DNA from: Bacteroidales bacterium
GTDB lineage: Bacteria; Bacteroidota; Bacteroidia; Bacteroidales; UBA3824
Direction: 5' to 3'
Assembly (NCBI GenBank): GCA_016293845.1
Contig: JAEDDH010000018.1
Coordinates: 1-64,000, forward strand
Length of the DNA: 64,000 nt
Each line of letters starts with the position of its first letter. The stretch's first letter is position 1. A model generated the notes under the pieces. The model was not told the origin of the DNA and searched no databases. It worked only from the letters and a program-made list of their open reading frames with translations. Position numbers and translations under genes: made by a program. Positions 35,325 to 44,191 of the stretch are shown piece after piece.

Positions 35325-36129
35325 TGTCTTTATTTTTAGGTTCTATACCCGCAATTCCATCGGGATATGTTTTTGAAAACTCTGATATACTTTCGCTTAT
35401 GTAACTATATATTTTTTTTAATGTAGGATATTGGTTTAGCATTTCGAGATGATAGTTGAGAATGCGTGTATCGTTTCGCACCGCAGGACCGCTTTGGCAC
35501 AGAATAGGGTCGTTTTCTAATGCCTTGCGAATGGTTTCGTGGATAAGTGGTTCAAGAAGTGCAAAACTTACATCTTCCTTAGCCATAAGCATTTTTGATG
35601 CGGCAATTACATGGTTGGTAAAATTGCAGGCAAACACTGCGCTAAGGTGAAGAATACGTCGTTGCGCCGAGGTCATTTCTCTCACATCGGTAGAAAGCGA
35701 ATCGGCTAACATCTTTATTTTTTGTGCTGTAATTTCGTCGCTACTCTCTATCAGCAACGGCACATGAGAAAAGTCTACATTTACGCTTTTTGAAAAAGTT
35801 TGTACTGGGTAAATTACACCGCACTTTTTGAAAAAACGTTTTAGCACATTAATATCAGTAGTGCCGCTTGTATGAAGCACTATGTGATTGGTTTTGAGTG
35901 CAGAAGCGGCAGAGATAATTCCATTGTCAGCAGTAACTATAAAATAAATATCGGCGTATGGAGTAATCTTGCCCAACTCCAATACCGGCACTACCGAAAA
36001 GCGGTTGCATAGTTCGCGTACGTTGGAGGCTGTGCGTCCATACACGCCTACAACATTGTGTCCAGCCTTTTTCAACGCCGGAACAAGGCTCCATGCCACA
36101 TTCCCTGATCCAAAAATAAAGATGTTCAT
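35308..36129 (-). CDS. Rossmann-fold DUF2520 protein
   Basis: A 273-residue protein with an NAD(P)-binding start (MNIFIFGSGNVAWSLVPALKKAGH) and the DUF2520 C-terminal helical domain (RRILHLSAVFACNFTNHVIAASKMLM, DPILCQSGPAVRNDTRIL). It resembles pyrroline-5-carboxylate reductase and 6-phosphogluconate dehydrogenase in layout and is probably a reductase or dehydrogenase. The substrate is unknown. It is first in a two-gene unit with UbiA. Confidence 0.88.
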   Translation of the reverse strand: MNIFIFGSGNVAWSLVPALKKAGHNVVGVYGRTASNVRELCNRFSVVPVLELGKITPYADIYFIVTADNGIISAASALKTNHIVLHTSGTTDINVLKRFFKKCGVIYPVQTFSKSVNVDFSHVPLLIESSDEITAQKIKMLADSLSTDVREMTSAQRRILHLSAVFACNFTNHVIAASKMLMAKEDVSFALLEPLIHETIRKALENDPILCQSGPAVRNDTRILNYHLEMLNQYPTLKKIYSYISESISEFSKTYPDGIAGIEPKNKDNESIF

Positions 36130-36217
36130 CTTTCTGTAATAAAATATTATGCAAAGATTAGAAAATATTTTTATTTAGCAAGTTTTTTTTGCAATTTTGC
36201 ACAAAAAAATTAGAAAA

Positions 36218-37522
36218 ATGCAAACCAACATATTGGCTGTAACGGGAAATCCAGTATTGCACAGCCTAAGTCCTGTGCTTATGAATGGCGCTATCAAAGC
36301 CAACAACCTACAATACAGATATTTAAGACTACCGGCAAATTCTGCCGAAGAAGCCATAAAGGTATTTAAACTCCTTGAAATGAAGGGAATGAACGTTACT
36401 GCGCCCTTTAAGCAAGATGTTATTCCTTTTCTCGCTCAATTAACCGACAATGCTAAAAAAGCGGGTGCTGTTAATTGCGTTTATCCAAAAAACGGCGTTC
36501 TCTGTGGCGACAATACAGATATCACGGGCGTAGAAATATGCTTGAAACGTTATCCCGAATTTCTCAAAGATGGAAAAATGCTTGTTGTGGGTAGCGGAGG
36601 AGCTACTAAGGGAGTGATTATTGCAGGTCAGAATCTTGGTTTAAAGGTAACTGTGGCTGCAAGGAATCAAGAGGCATTAAAAAAATTGCAAGAACGGTTC
36701 GGTGTAATGATAGAACCGTTGCAAAATATTGAAAACCTTATAGTTAATTACAAAATAATAGTTCAGGCATTGCCTTCGGGCGTTAAGGCTTTTGATCCCG
36801 AATTATTGACAAAAGATTGCTTGATTTTGGATGCTAACTACAAGGATTCGATTTTTGAGCCTTTTATTAATAAAATTGGATTTAAGTTTCTGTCTGGTAA
36901 AGATTGGCTTGTAAATCAGGCTGTTCCGGCTTTTGAAACTTTCACAGGAAGCTCCACTTCTGCCGACACTATGTATCAGGCTTTGCAAAACTACACCTTT
37001 AAATATAGTAAACGAATTGCCCTAACAGGTTTTATGGGTGTGGGCAAAACCACTTCGGGAAAAATTCTCGCAAAACTCACCGGCTACCGTTTTGTAGATA
37101 TGGACGATGAGATTGAGGCTCAGGAAGGTATGAAAATTACCGAAATTTTCAAGACCAAAGGTGAAGATTATTTCAGAAAAATAGAAACCGACATGCTCCG
37201 TCGCTATGCCGGCGAGCAAAATATAATACTCTCGTGCGGAGGCGGCACAGTAAAAAATGCCGTTAACCAAGAGATATTACGAAACGATTTTGTAACAATA
37301 TGGCTCTATGCCACAGCGCGTTACTGCATAGATGGATTGGATATTTCAAACCGTCCGCTGTTGCAGTGCGACAACCCTCTCAAAGCCGCCGAAACAATGC
37401 TTTCGGAGCGAATACCATTCTACGCTTCGTGCGCTTACGCCGTGGTGTGCGTAGAACATTTAAAAACAGAACAAATTGCTCAAAAGGTTTATGAACAAAT
37501 TAGTAGAACATTCGGAATATAA
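36218..37522 (+). CDS. aroEK: Fused shikimate dehydrogenase-shikimate kinase
   Basis: One 434-residue frame carries two consecutive enzymes. Residues 1-265 are AroE: NPVLHSLSPVLMNGAI, MNVTAPFKQD with the catalytic Lys, NTDITG, and GSGGATKGVI for NADP. Residues from about 268 are AroK: ALTGFMGVGKTTSGKIL (P-loop), VDMDDEIE, LSCGGGTVKN, and a lid region. Together they convert 3-dehydroshikimate to shikimate 3-phosphate. The next gene, aroA, overlaps by 32 bases and takes the following step. ATG 36218 is chosen over an upstream ATG. Confidence 0.94.
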   Translation: MQTNILAVTGNPVLHSLSPVLMNGAIKANNLQYRYLRLPANSAEEAIKVFKLLEMKGMNVTAPFKQDVIPFLAQLTDNAKKAGAVNCVYPKNGVLCGDNTDITGVEICLKRYPEFLKDGKMLVVGSGGATKGVIIAGQNLGLKVTVAARNQEALKKLQERFGVMIEPLQNIENLIVNYKIIVQALPSGVKAFDPELLTKDCLILDANYKDSIFEPFINKIGFKFLSGKDWLVNQAVPAFETFTGSSTSADTMYQALQNYTFKYSKRIALTGFMGVGKTTSGKILAKLTGYRFVDMDDEIEAQEGMKITEIFKTKGEDYFRKIETDMLRRYAGEQNIILSCGGGTVKNAVNQEILRNDFVTIWLYATARYCIDGLDISNRPLLQCDNPLKAAETMLSERIPFYASCAYAVVCVEHLKTEQIAQKVYEQISRTFGI

Positions 37523-38729
37523 CGCGGATTTCACCATCCCGTCGTCAAAAAGCTATATGCAACGTGCTGTGGCATTGGCAATTCTCGCTGATGGCAAAAC
37601 TGTGTTGCACAATCCCGATTTTAGCAACGATTCACTTGCTATAATCGAAATAGCCCGCAAACTTGGTTGCAGCGTGCAAAACAGCACCGACCGTGTAGAA
37701 ATCAAAACATTTAACACCATTACCGAAACCAATCTTTCGGTAGGCGAGGCGGGCTTGGGGCTCAGGCTTTTTACGCCGGTGTGCTGCCTTTTTGGAACTA
37801 ATATCATCATTGGAGGCTACGGCACATTGCTCAAACGTCCTATGCTTATGATGGAAAAACCGCTTGCCGACCTTGGCGCAAAGGTGAAAACTACCAACGG
37901 ATATATTCCAATCACAATTTCGGGTAAACTCACTGGCGGTGAAACCGAAATTGACGGTAGCGAAAGTTCGCAGTTTCTTACTGGTTTGCTAACTGCCTTA
38001 CCCTTAGCCGAAAAAGATTCTATCATTCGTGTAAAAAATCTCAAAAGTACGCCATACGTAGATATGACTTTGGATATTATCAAACGTTTTGGCGGCGAAA
38101 TCACCAACTATAACTATCAGACATTCGGCATCAAGGGTGGACAAAAATATCACGGCACCAACTATACCGTTGAGGGCGATTGGAGCAGTGCTTCGGGTCA
38201 TTTTGTTGCAGGTGCAACTGCTGGAAGCGCAACTATTTATGGTCTAAATCCCGCTTCGCTTCAAGCCGACAAAGCCATTATCAATGTGTTGATGAACTGC
38301 GGCGCACATATCGAAATCGACACTGAAAAAGTTGTGGTAAAAAAACGTGAGTTGAATGCATTCCGTTTCGACGCCACCGATAGTCCCGACCTTTTCCCCG
38401 TGCTTGCAAGTCTCGCCGCTCAATGCAATGGTGTATCTATTATAAAAGGTGTAACCCGCCTTGCTCACAAAGAAAGCAACCGCGCACTTGCTATTCAAGA
38501 AGAATTTGGCAAGTTGGGCATCAACATACAGTTAGATAGCGATAATATGCTTATCACCGGCGGAAAAATCTCCGGTGGAAGAGTTTCGAGTCACAAAGAC
38601 CACCGTATGGCAATGGCGCTGGCTATTGCAGGTCTTAATGCTATTAATCCTGTGCAAATAGATGATGCCGACGCTGTAAGCAAATCGTACCCAAAATTTT
38701 GGGACCATTTTTATATGTCGCTTAAATAA
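37491..38729 (+). CDS. aroA: EPSP synthase (3-phosphoshikimate 1-carboxyvinyltransferase)
   Basis: A 412-residue enzyme joining phosphoenolpyruvate to shikimate 3-phosphate. ATG 37491 lies inside the end of aroEK. Seen: IPSSKSYMQRAVALA, SVGEAGLGLRLFTPV, GSESSQFLTGLLTALP, DATDSPDLFPVLASLA, and SHKDHRMAMALAIAGL. The first Gly-rich substrate loop reads GEAGLGLR instead of the usual GNAGTAxR, a modest divergence. Its stop overlaps the mrdA start by one base. Confidence 0.95.
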   Translation: MNKLVEHSEYNADFTIPSSKSYMQRAVALAILADGKTVLHNPDFSNDSLAIIEIARKLGCSVQNSTDRVEIKTFNTITETNLSVGEAGLGLRLFTPVCCLFGTNIIIGGYGTLLKRPMLMMEKPLADLGAKVKTTNGYIPITISGKLTGGETEIDGSESSQFLTGLLTALPLAEKDSIIRVKNLKSTPYVDMTLDIIKRFGGEITNYNYQTFGIKGGQKYHGTNYTVEGDWSSASGHFVAGATAGSATIYGLNPASLQADKAIINVLMNCGAHIEIDTEKVVVKKRELNAFRFDATDSPDLFPVLASLAAQCNGVSIIKGVTRLAHKESNRALAIQEEFGKLGINIQLDSDNMLITGGKISGGRVSSHKDHRMAMALAIAGLNAINPVQIDDADAVSKSYPKFWDHFYMSLK

Positions 38730-40591
38730 TGAAACAGTACAACTCACATAAGATATATAATATCAGCCTGATATTCATTATTATAATGCTGACCTACGTG
38801 GTAAAGTTGTTCTGCATTCAAGTTTTGGATTCGCAGTACAAAATGTCGGCAGAAAGTAATGTGTTTAGGCGTGTGGTAGACTATCCAGCTCGTGGATTGG
38901 TGTTTGATCGTAACGATAAGTTGTTGGTTTACAACGAATCAAGTTACGACCTTGTGGCTGTGCCAAACAAAGTTCCGCCGTTCGACACCGTTGACCTCTG
39001 CAATATTCTTGGTATATCGGTTGAGGCGTTCAAGGCTGAGTTTCAAAAGGCTGTAAAATATGCACCATACAAGGAAAGTGTTATTCATAAGCAGATTACA
39101 AAGCAACGATATTCTTATCTTCAAGAAAAAATGTACAAGTTTATCGGGTTTGACGTTCAAGAGCGTACCGCTCGACGCTACGAGTACAACGGTGCAGCGC
39201 ATGTTCTCGGTTATGTGCGCGAGGCCGACCAAAAATTTATCGAGGCTAATCCTTACTACAAACCCGGCGACTATATCGGCGTGGCTGGTATCGAAAAATC
39301 TTACGAAGAGGTTCTACGCGGCAAAAAGGGTCAAAAGATCTATGTGGTTGACGTAAGAAACCGTATTCAAGGTAGTTACATGAATGGTAAAAACGACACC
39401 GCTGCCGTTGTGGGCAAAAACATAACTTCTACTCTCGACATCGATTTGCAAATGTATGGCGAGGAACTTATGCGCAACAAAATTGGTAGCATTGTGGCAA
39501 TTGAACCCGAAACTGGCGAAATTCTTGCTCTTGTAAGTTCGCCTGGATACGATCCAAACCTTTTGGTAGGTAGCGATTTGGCGATAAATTATCCTAAGCT
39601 GCTGCGCGAAAACTTTACACCTATGTTTAACCGCGCTATTATGGCGTGCTATCCTCCGGGTTCTACTTTTAAGCCCATCAACGCTCTTGTGGGATTGCAA
39701 GAAGGCATTATTACACCAAGTTCGGCTTTCCCGTGTAATGGCGGTTTTAGCATTGGTAGTCACGTGGTTAAGTGCCACCATGCTGGAAGTCTCGACCTTG
39801 TACCCGCTATTCAGCACTCGTGCAATGCATATTTCTGTTACGAGTTTACCAAAATTATTGGCGACAAAAAATACCGCCGTGCCGACAGTGCGTATTCCAA
39901 TTGGCGTCGCAGAGTTCAAAGCTTTGGACTTGGCGTAAAACTCGGTAGCGACCTTTCGCAAGAAAATAAAGGAATCATCTACACCAAAGATTATTACAAC
40001 AAGTTTTATGGCGAAGGGCATTGGAGCGCGTTTACAATCATTTCGCTCTCTATTGGTCAGGGTGAGTTGAGCTTTACGCCTTTGCAGATTTGCAATGCCT
40101 GCGCCACCATTGCTAACCGTGGATATTATGTTATTCCGCACATTGTTAAGCACATCGAAGGTCAAGACACCATTGCCCACCGACTTACCGAACATCAAAA
40201 CACTGGCATCGACCCCCGACATTTTGAACCCGTAATCCAAGGTATGCGTGCGGTGTGCGAATATGGTACAGGACGTTCTGCACAGGTTCCCGGTATAGCA
40301 GTTTGTGGCAAAACAGGTACTGCCCAAAACCCTCACGGCAAAGACCACTCGATTTTTGAGGCGTTTGCACCTATGGAAAATCCTAAAATTGCAGTTGCCG
40401 TTTACGTGGAAAATGGCGGATACGGAGCCACTTACGCCGCACCGATAGCTGGACTTATGATAGAAAAATATCTCAAAGGCGAGGTTTCTCGCAAAGACGT
40501 AGAAAAGCGTATGCTCAATGCCGACCTCATTGGTCCGCTTTTGCAAAATATGAAACAAGACTCAATTAAAGCAGCAGCCAAAAAACTATGA
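38729..40591 (+). CDS. mrdA: Penicillin-binding protein 2 (elongasome transpeptidase)
   Basis: A 620-residue class B PBP: a short cytoplasmic tail, one membrane helix (ISLIFIIIMLTYVVKLFCI), dimerisation domain (RGLVFDRNDKLLVYN), and the transpeptidase domain with STFK (PPGSTFKPINALVGL), HSCNAYF (SxN) and KTGTAQNPHG. It crosslinks lateral-wall peptidoglycan with RodA, encoded immediately downstream with a four-base overlap. Confidence 0.97.
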   Translation: MKQYNSHKIYNISLIFIIIMLTYVVKLFCIQVLDSQYKMSAESNVFRRVVDYPARGLVFDRNDKLLVYNESSYDLVAVPNKVPPFDTVDLCNILGISVEAFKAEFQKAVKYAPYKESVIHKQITKQRYSYLQEKMYKFIGFDVQERTARRYEYNGAAHVLGYVREADQKFIEANPYYKPGDYIGVAGIEKSYEEVLRGKKGQKIYVVDVRNRIQGSYMNGKNDTAAVVGKNITSTLDIDLQMYGEELMRNKIGSIVAIEPETGEILALVSSPGYDPNLLVGSDLAINYPKLLRENFTPMFNRAIMACYPPGSTFKPINALVGLQEGIITPSSAFPCNGGFSIGSHVVKCHHAGSLDLVPAIQHSCNAYFCYEFTKIIGDKKYRRADSAYSNWRRRVQSFGLGVKLGSDLSQENKGIIYTKDYYNKFYGEGHWSAFTIISLSIGQGELSFTPLQICNACATIANRGYYVIPHIVKHIEGQDTIAHRLTEHQNTGIDPRHFEPVIQGMRAVCEYGTGRSAQVPGIAVCGKTGTAQNPHGKDHSIFEAFAPMENPKIAVAVYVENGGYGATYAAPIAGLMIEKYLKGEVSRKDVEKRMLNADLIGPLLQNMKQDSIKAAAKKL

Positions 40592-42033
40592 AACACAGAG
40601 GCGGAAACATATTTTTATCAATTGATTGGGTAACGGTGTTGATTTACACCGTGTTGGTAATTCTTGGGTGGATTAATATCTATTCGGCAGTTTACGACGA
40701 AAGCCACAGCAGCATACTCTCAATGTCGCAACGATATGGCAAGCAGCTTGTGTGGATTGGTATTGCATACGCAATTATTACAATTGTAATGGCATTTCAG
40801 GCAAGGGCGTACTCTATTTTTGCATATATAGTATACGGATTGTTTATTATAGCATTAGTATTGGTGTTGATAATAGGCACCAAAACCAATGGCGCACGCT
40901 CGTGGTTTGTGATTACAGATTCTATTAAATTTCAGCCAGCCGAATTTGCCAAGTTTGCCACTGCGCTTGCTATTGCCAAGATAATGAGTAGTTTCGACTT
41001 CGACATTTCGCGGCTTACCTTTCCGTGTATCAAAAATATGCTCAAAATTGTAGCCATAATTCTATTGCCAGCGGGATTGATTCTTTTGCAGCCCGACATG
41101 GGTTCGGTGCTTGTGTATGCAAGTATGATTTTTGTGATGTATCGCGAAGGCTTGCCAGGATATTTTCTCGGCTTAATAGTATTGGTAATTGCAGTATTTA
41201 TCTCCACATTGCTCTATCCGCTCACCGTGGTGATAACGGGCTTGTTGATATTGGCAGAGTTGGGCTATTTCCTTTATCGTCAGCGAATTGTAGAAACTGC
41301 AATTAGCACAGGTGTACTTGTAGTGCTTTTTGGCATAATGTGGGTAACCAACCATTTTATCATGCACGATAAGTTTCCATTAGATAGAATTTTACTTGTT
41401 TCGGCATTAGTATGGTCGGCATTTTGCCTTGGTTTTGCCTACGTAAAAAAGAATTGGGCTGTGGCTGTAACAATCTTTATATTAATGGGTTCGTTGATAA
41501 TGATGTTTTCGGTAGATTACATTTTTCACAACATAATGACCCAACACCAGCAAACACTTATCAACGTTTTTCTTGGTGTAGAAATCGACCCTCAGGGAAC
41601 AGGTTACAACGTAGAACAGAGCAAGATAGCCATCGGTTCGGGTGGTCTCACTGGCAAAGGATTTTTGGAAGGTACGCAAACCAAATTTAACTTTGTGCCC
41701 GAGCAAGCCACCGACTTTATATTCTGCACCGTGGGCGAAGAATGGGGTTTTGTGGGTACAATAATTATTATTGCATTGTTTTTAACGCTGATAATCAGAA
41801 TAATGTGGCTTGCCGAACAGCAACGGTCGGCATTTTCGCGCATTTATGGATATTGTGTGGCATCGATTTTATTCCTTCATCTTGCCATCAACGTGGGCAT
41901 GACTATTGGAATGGTTCCGGTGATAGGTATTCCTCTGCCGTTTTTTAGTTATGGTGGCAGTTCGCTGTGGTCGTTTACAATATTGCTGTTTATTTTTATA
42001 AGGTTGGATGCGTCGAGAGATGAGCAGTTGTAG
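40588..42033 (+). CDS. rodA: RodA peptidoglycan glycosyltransferase (SEDS)
   Basis: A 481-residue SEDS-family polytopic protein polymerising glycan strands for elongation. Seen: GARSWFVITDSIKFQPAEFAK, LQPDMGSVLVYASM, GLTGKGFLEGTQTKFNFVPEQATDFIFC and PLPFFSYGGSSLW. It has one or two extra helices in the middle, compared with the roughly 370-420 residues of most RodA proteins, as is common in Bacteroidota. It is translationally coupled to mrdA and converges on nadD with a three-base gap. Confidence 0.96.
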   Translation: MKHRGGNIFLSIDWVTVLIYTVLVILGWINIYSAVYDESHSSILSMSQRYGKQLVWIGIAYAIITIVMAFQARAYSIFAYIVYGLFIIALVLVLIIGTKTNGARSWFVITDSIKFQPAEFAKFATALAIAKIMSSFDFDISRLTFPCIKNMLKIVAIILLPAGLILLQPDMGSVLVYASMIFVMYREGLPGYFLGLIVLVIAVFISTLLYPLTVVITGLLILAELGYFLYRQRIVETAISTGVLVVLFGIMWVTNHFIMHDKFPLDRILLVSALVWSAFCLGFAYVKKNWAVAVTIFILMGSLIMMFSVDYIFHNIMTQHQQTLINVFLGVEIDPQGTGYNVEQSKIAIGSGGLTGKGFLEGTQTKFNFVPEQATDFIFCTVGEEWGFVGTIIIIALFLTLIIRIMWLAEQQRSAFSRIYGYCVASILFLHLAINVGMTIGMVPVIGIPLPFFSYGGSSLWSFTILLFIFIRLDASRDEQL

Positions 42034-42036
42034 AGG

Positions 42037-42612
42037 TTATCTCTTATAAAAATTCATCTCGTCGACATATTCCCAAACTTTTTGGGGCATATAAAAACGC
42101 ATATCTTTGCGAGCGGCGATAGATTCGCGGATAAAAGTACTCGAAATTTCTATAATTGGAGTTTCCACTATCTCTACATTAGGATGATTTGCCAATTCTC
42201 CCACAGCACAATCTTTGCGCGGAAAAACAATAATATGATAATTGGCAAGTATTTGGTCGGCGTTTTTCCATCGGGGAAAATTTGCCACATTATCGCTACC
42301 CATTATTAGGTAAAACTCGCGTTTGGGATATTTTTCGCTCAGATAAGTAAGTGTGTCGATAGTGTACGATGGTTTTGGCATGTTAAACTCCACATCGCAT
42401 GCGCGAAATTTGTCAAAACCATCTATTGCCCTGTGCACAAGTTCTAAACGCTGATAGTCGGGCAAGAGCGAAAGTTTTTGTTTAAAAGGATTTTGCGGAC
42501 TAACTACAAACCACAACTCGCTGATGCCGCCATACTCCACAAGGTAGTTGGCAAGCATCAGATGTCCGTTGTGTATCGGGTTAAACGACCCGAAATATAG
42601 TCCTGTCTTCAT
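42037..42612 (-). CDS. nadD: Nicotinate-nucleotide adenylyltransferase
   Basis: A 191-residue NAD synthesis enzyme adenylating nicotinate mononucleotide. The nucleotidyltransferase motif GSFNPIHNGHLMLA, the NMP site WFVVSPQNPFK, and the C-terminal SSTFIRESIAARKDMRFYMP (ISSTxIR) are present. It lies six bases downstream of a secreted protein gene on the same strand. Confidence 0.96.
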   Translation of the reverse strand: MKTGLYFGSFNPIHNGHLMLANYLVEYGGISELWFVVSPQNPFKQKLSLLPDYQRLELVHRAIDGFDKFRACDVEFNMPKPSYTIDTLTYLSEKYPKREFYLIMGSDNVANFPRWKNADQILANYHIIVFPRKDCAVGELANHPNVEIVETPIIEISSTFIRESIAARKDMRFYMPQKVWEYVDEMNFYKR

Positions 42613-42618
42613 GTATTT

Positions 42619-43266
42619 CTACTCGTTTTGGCGGTAGATAGATTTTGCTTTCTCAGCCCAGATGTTGCCGTCAACTGCGATGCCGAGTTTTTCGTCTTCG
42701 TAGTTGGCAAAAGGTCCAATCGAAAGGAGCTTAAATGAAATACCCTCAAAGAGAGCGTCTTTAAATTGCTCGTAACTTCCCGACGAAACGGCTGCGGGGC
42801 TGTGCGAAAATTCGTATGCGCCAATACGTTTTAATTCGTTGAACGATACTTGAAACCAGAATAATTCGCGGGGACTTGGACCTGCGGGCACTCCAGTAAC
42901 TTTTTCTTTAGTTTTTTTGTAATAGATGGTTGCGTTTTCGGCTTGCTGCTTGCAAGGGAAGGGACCGATTACAATTTGACGTCTGCCCACGCCTTTCCAA
43001 ATAGCTTTTTCAAATACTTTTTTAGAGCCGGACATAATTTTTGATGCACCGGATCGTATTTCGATGTCGCGTTTTTTGGCATCTAACCTTATGCCTATCG
43101 AAAACCAGTAAAGAATTTCGGGGTCGCCATCGTCGGTAATGTCAACGGGCGATGAAGGGGTAGTAGGCACGCCTTCTTTTTCGAGTATGCCGCCTTTGGC
43201 TGATGCATTGAAACATAAAGCAGTTAATACCGCCGTAAGAACCATTAGTAATGTTATTTTTTTCAT
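42619..43266 (-). CDS. Secreted protein with a duplicated SPOR-like domain
   Basis: A 215-residue protein with a signal peptide ending NASAK. Two similar modules follow: residues about 51-115 (YWFSIGIRLDAKKRDIEIR ... FEKAIWKGV ... IVIGPFPCKQQAENA) and about 134-200 (FWFQVSFNELKRIGAYEFS ... FKDALFEGI ... LSIGPFANYEDEK). The W/F-F-x-V start and the IGPF turn followed by a helix recall SPOR domains, which bind denuded peptidoglycan, but the match is distant. Function is unknown; it is cotranscribed with nadD. Confidence 0.6.
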   Translation of the reverse strand: MKKITLLMVLTAVLTALCFNASAKGGILEKEGVPTTPSSPVDITDDGDPEILYWFSIGIRLDAKKRDIEIRSGASKIMSGSKKVFEKAIWKGVGRRQIVIGPFPCKQQAENATIYYKKTKEKVTGVPAGPSPRELFWFQVSFNELKRIGAYEFSHSPAAVSSGSYEQFKDALFEGISFKLLSIGPFANYEDEKLGIAVDGNIWAEKAKSIYRQNE

Positions 43267-43330
43267 AGCGTTGTATTTTTCGTTGTTAACGATGTTGTAA
43301 AAACAAATTTTATACCATATAATCGGCTTA

Positions 43331-43338
43331 CAAAGTTA
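43331..43338 (-). promoter_or_regulatory. -7 element of the SPOR-like gene and nadD
   Basis: On the minus strand this reads TAACTTTG, about 65 bases ahead of the ATG at 43266. No -33 partner is clear. Confidence 0.4.
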
Positions 43339-43383
43339 CCAAAAATTTTTGTCTTTTTTAGTAACTTGTAATAAAATTATTCA

Positions 43384-43391
43384 TATATTTG
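43384..43391 (+). promoter_or_regulatory. -7 element of the lipoprotein gene
   Basis: TATATTTG matches TAnnTTTG, 32 bases before the ATG at 43424. A CTTG lies 15 bases upstream, a little too close for a standard -33 box. Confidence 0.45.
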
Positions 43392-43423
43392 CTTTGTTAA
43401 TCAAAACTCAAAAACACTGAAAG

Positions 43424-44095
43424 ATGAAAAAACTTATTTATGCGGCAATGGTGACCGCCTTATTAGGAGCTACATCGTGCGTTCCTACCACCAACAACAA
43501 TAATAAGCCCAACGGCAAGGAAACCGAAATTACGGACAATACCACCGACGACAATTCTAAGCCCGACGATAAGGAGCAGCCCGCTCCCGACAACAAAGAT
43601 GGCAAAGACAACAAGGACGACAAATCTAAAAAAGACGACCCAAAAGACGACAACACGTTCAAGTCGGCTGAAGGTAGATTCTCGATCAATTTCCCCGAAC
43701 CTCCTGCCGGACCCGATAAAAGGACCATTAATACCAAAGCAGGCACTATCGAGCATGTTCAATATGCTTGTTCTAAGGGTGACAAAGCAAGTTTTTTGGT
43801 AAGTTATGAAGACTATCCTGATGGTGCTATTACCGATGCCAACGTGGAGGAAAAACTTAAAACTTTAGCAGAGTCATTTATGAAGAATATTGGTAGTAAA
43901 ATTGACAAATCTTCTTCTGAACGTTTAAATGGCAATAAAGGTCTCTCATTTTCGGGTAAACGCGACAAACTCACAATTAATATGCGTTCTTATTTTGTAG
44001 GCAAACGCTATTATGTAATAGGTACAATTGCCGAAGAATCTGAAATTTCTACCAAAGAGAGCAACAAGTTTATCAACTCTTTTAAAATTAAGTAA
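43424..44095 (+). CDS. Lipoprotein with charged linker and C-terminal beta domain
   Basis: A 223-residue lipoprotein: signal peptide with lipobox ATSC, then about 55 residues of Asp/Lys/Asn-rich low-complexity linker, then a compact domain from about 80 (FKSAEGRFSINFPEPPAGPDKRT ... FLVSYEDYPDGAI ... GNKGLSFSGKR ... YYVIGTIAE). The last part resembles small domains that follow a 'GRFSVxFP' opening in many bacterial secreted proteins of unknown role. The linker probably lets it extend from the membrane. Monocistronic, with its own terminator. Confidence 0.75.
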   Translation: MKKLIYAAMVTALLGATSCVPTTNNNNKPNGKETEITDNTTDDNSKPDDKEQPAPDNKDGKDNKDDKSKKDDPKDDNTFKSAEGRFSINFPEPPAGPDKRTINTKAGTIEHVQYACSKGDKASFLVSYEDYPDGAITDANVEEKLKTLAESFMKNIGSKIDKSSSERLNGNKGLSFSGKRDKLTINMRSYFVGKRYYVIGTIAEESEISTKESNKFINSFKIK

Positions 44096-44120
44096 ATAGT
44101 TTTCCCATACTTTATTATTC

Positions 44121-44166
44121 ACCCCGTACATCATTGTGCAAAAGTGCAAGATGTACGGGGTTTTTA
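44121..44166 (+). terminator. Strong Rho-independent terminator
   Basis: ACCCCGTACATC (44121-44132) pairs perfectly with GATGTACGGGGT (44150-44161), followed by a T-run. It ends the lipoprotein transcript. Confidence 0.93.
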
Positions 44167-44191
44167 TATTAAGTAAGACTTCTTCTATGTT

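Noticed and set aside
39314..40558. A long antisense frame (over 400 codons) opposite mrdA
   Set aside because: It mirrors the codon structure of an unambiguous PBP2 gene, and its translation has no family features.
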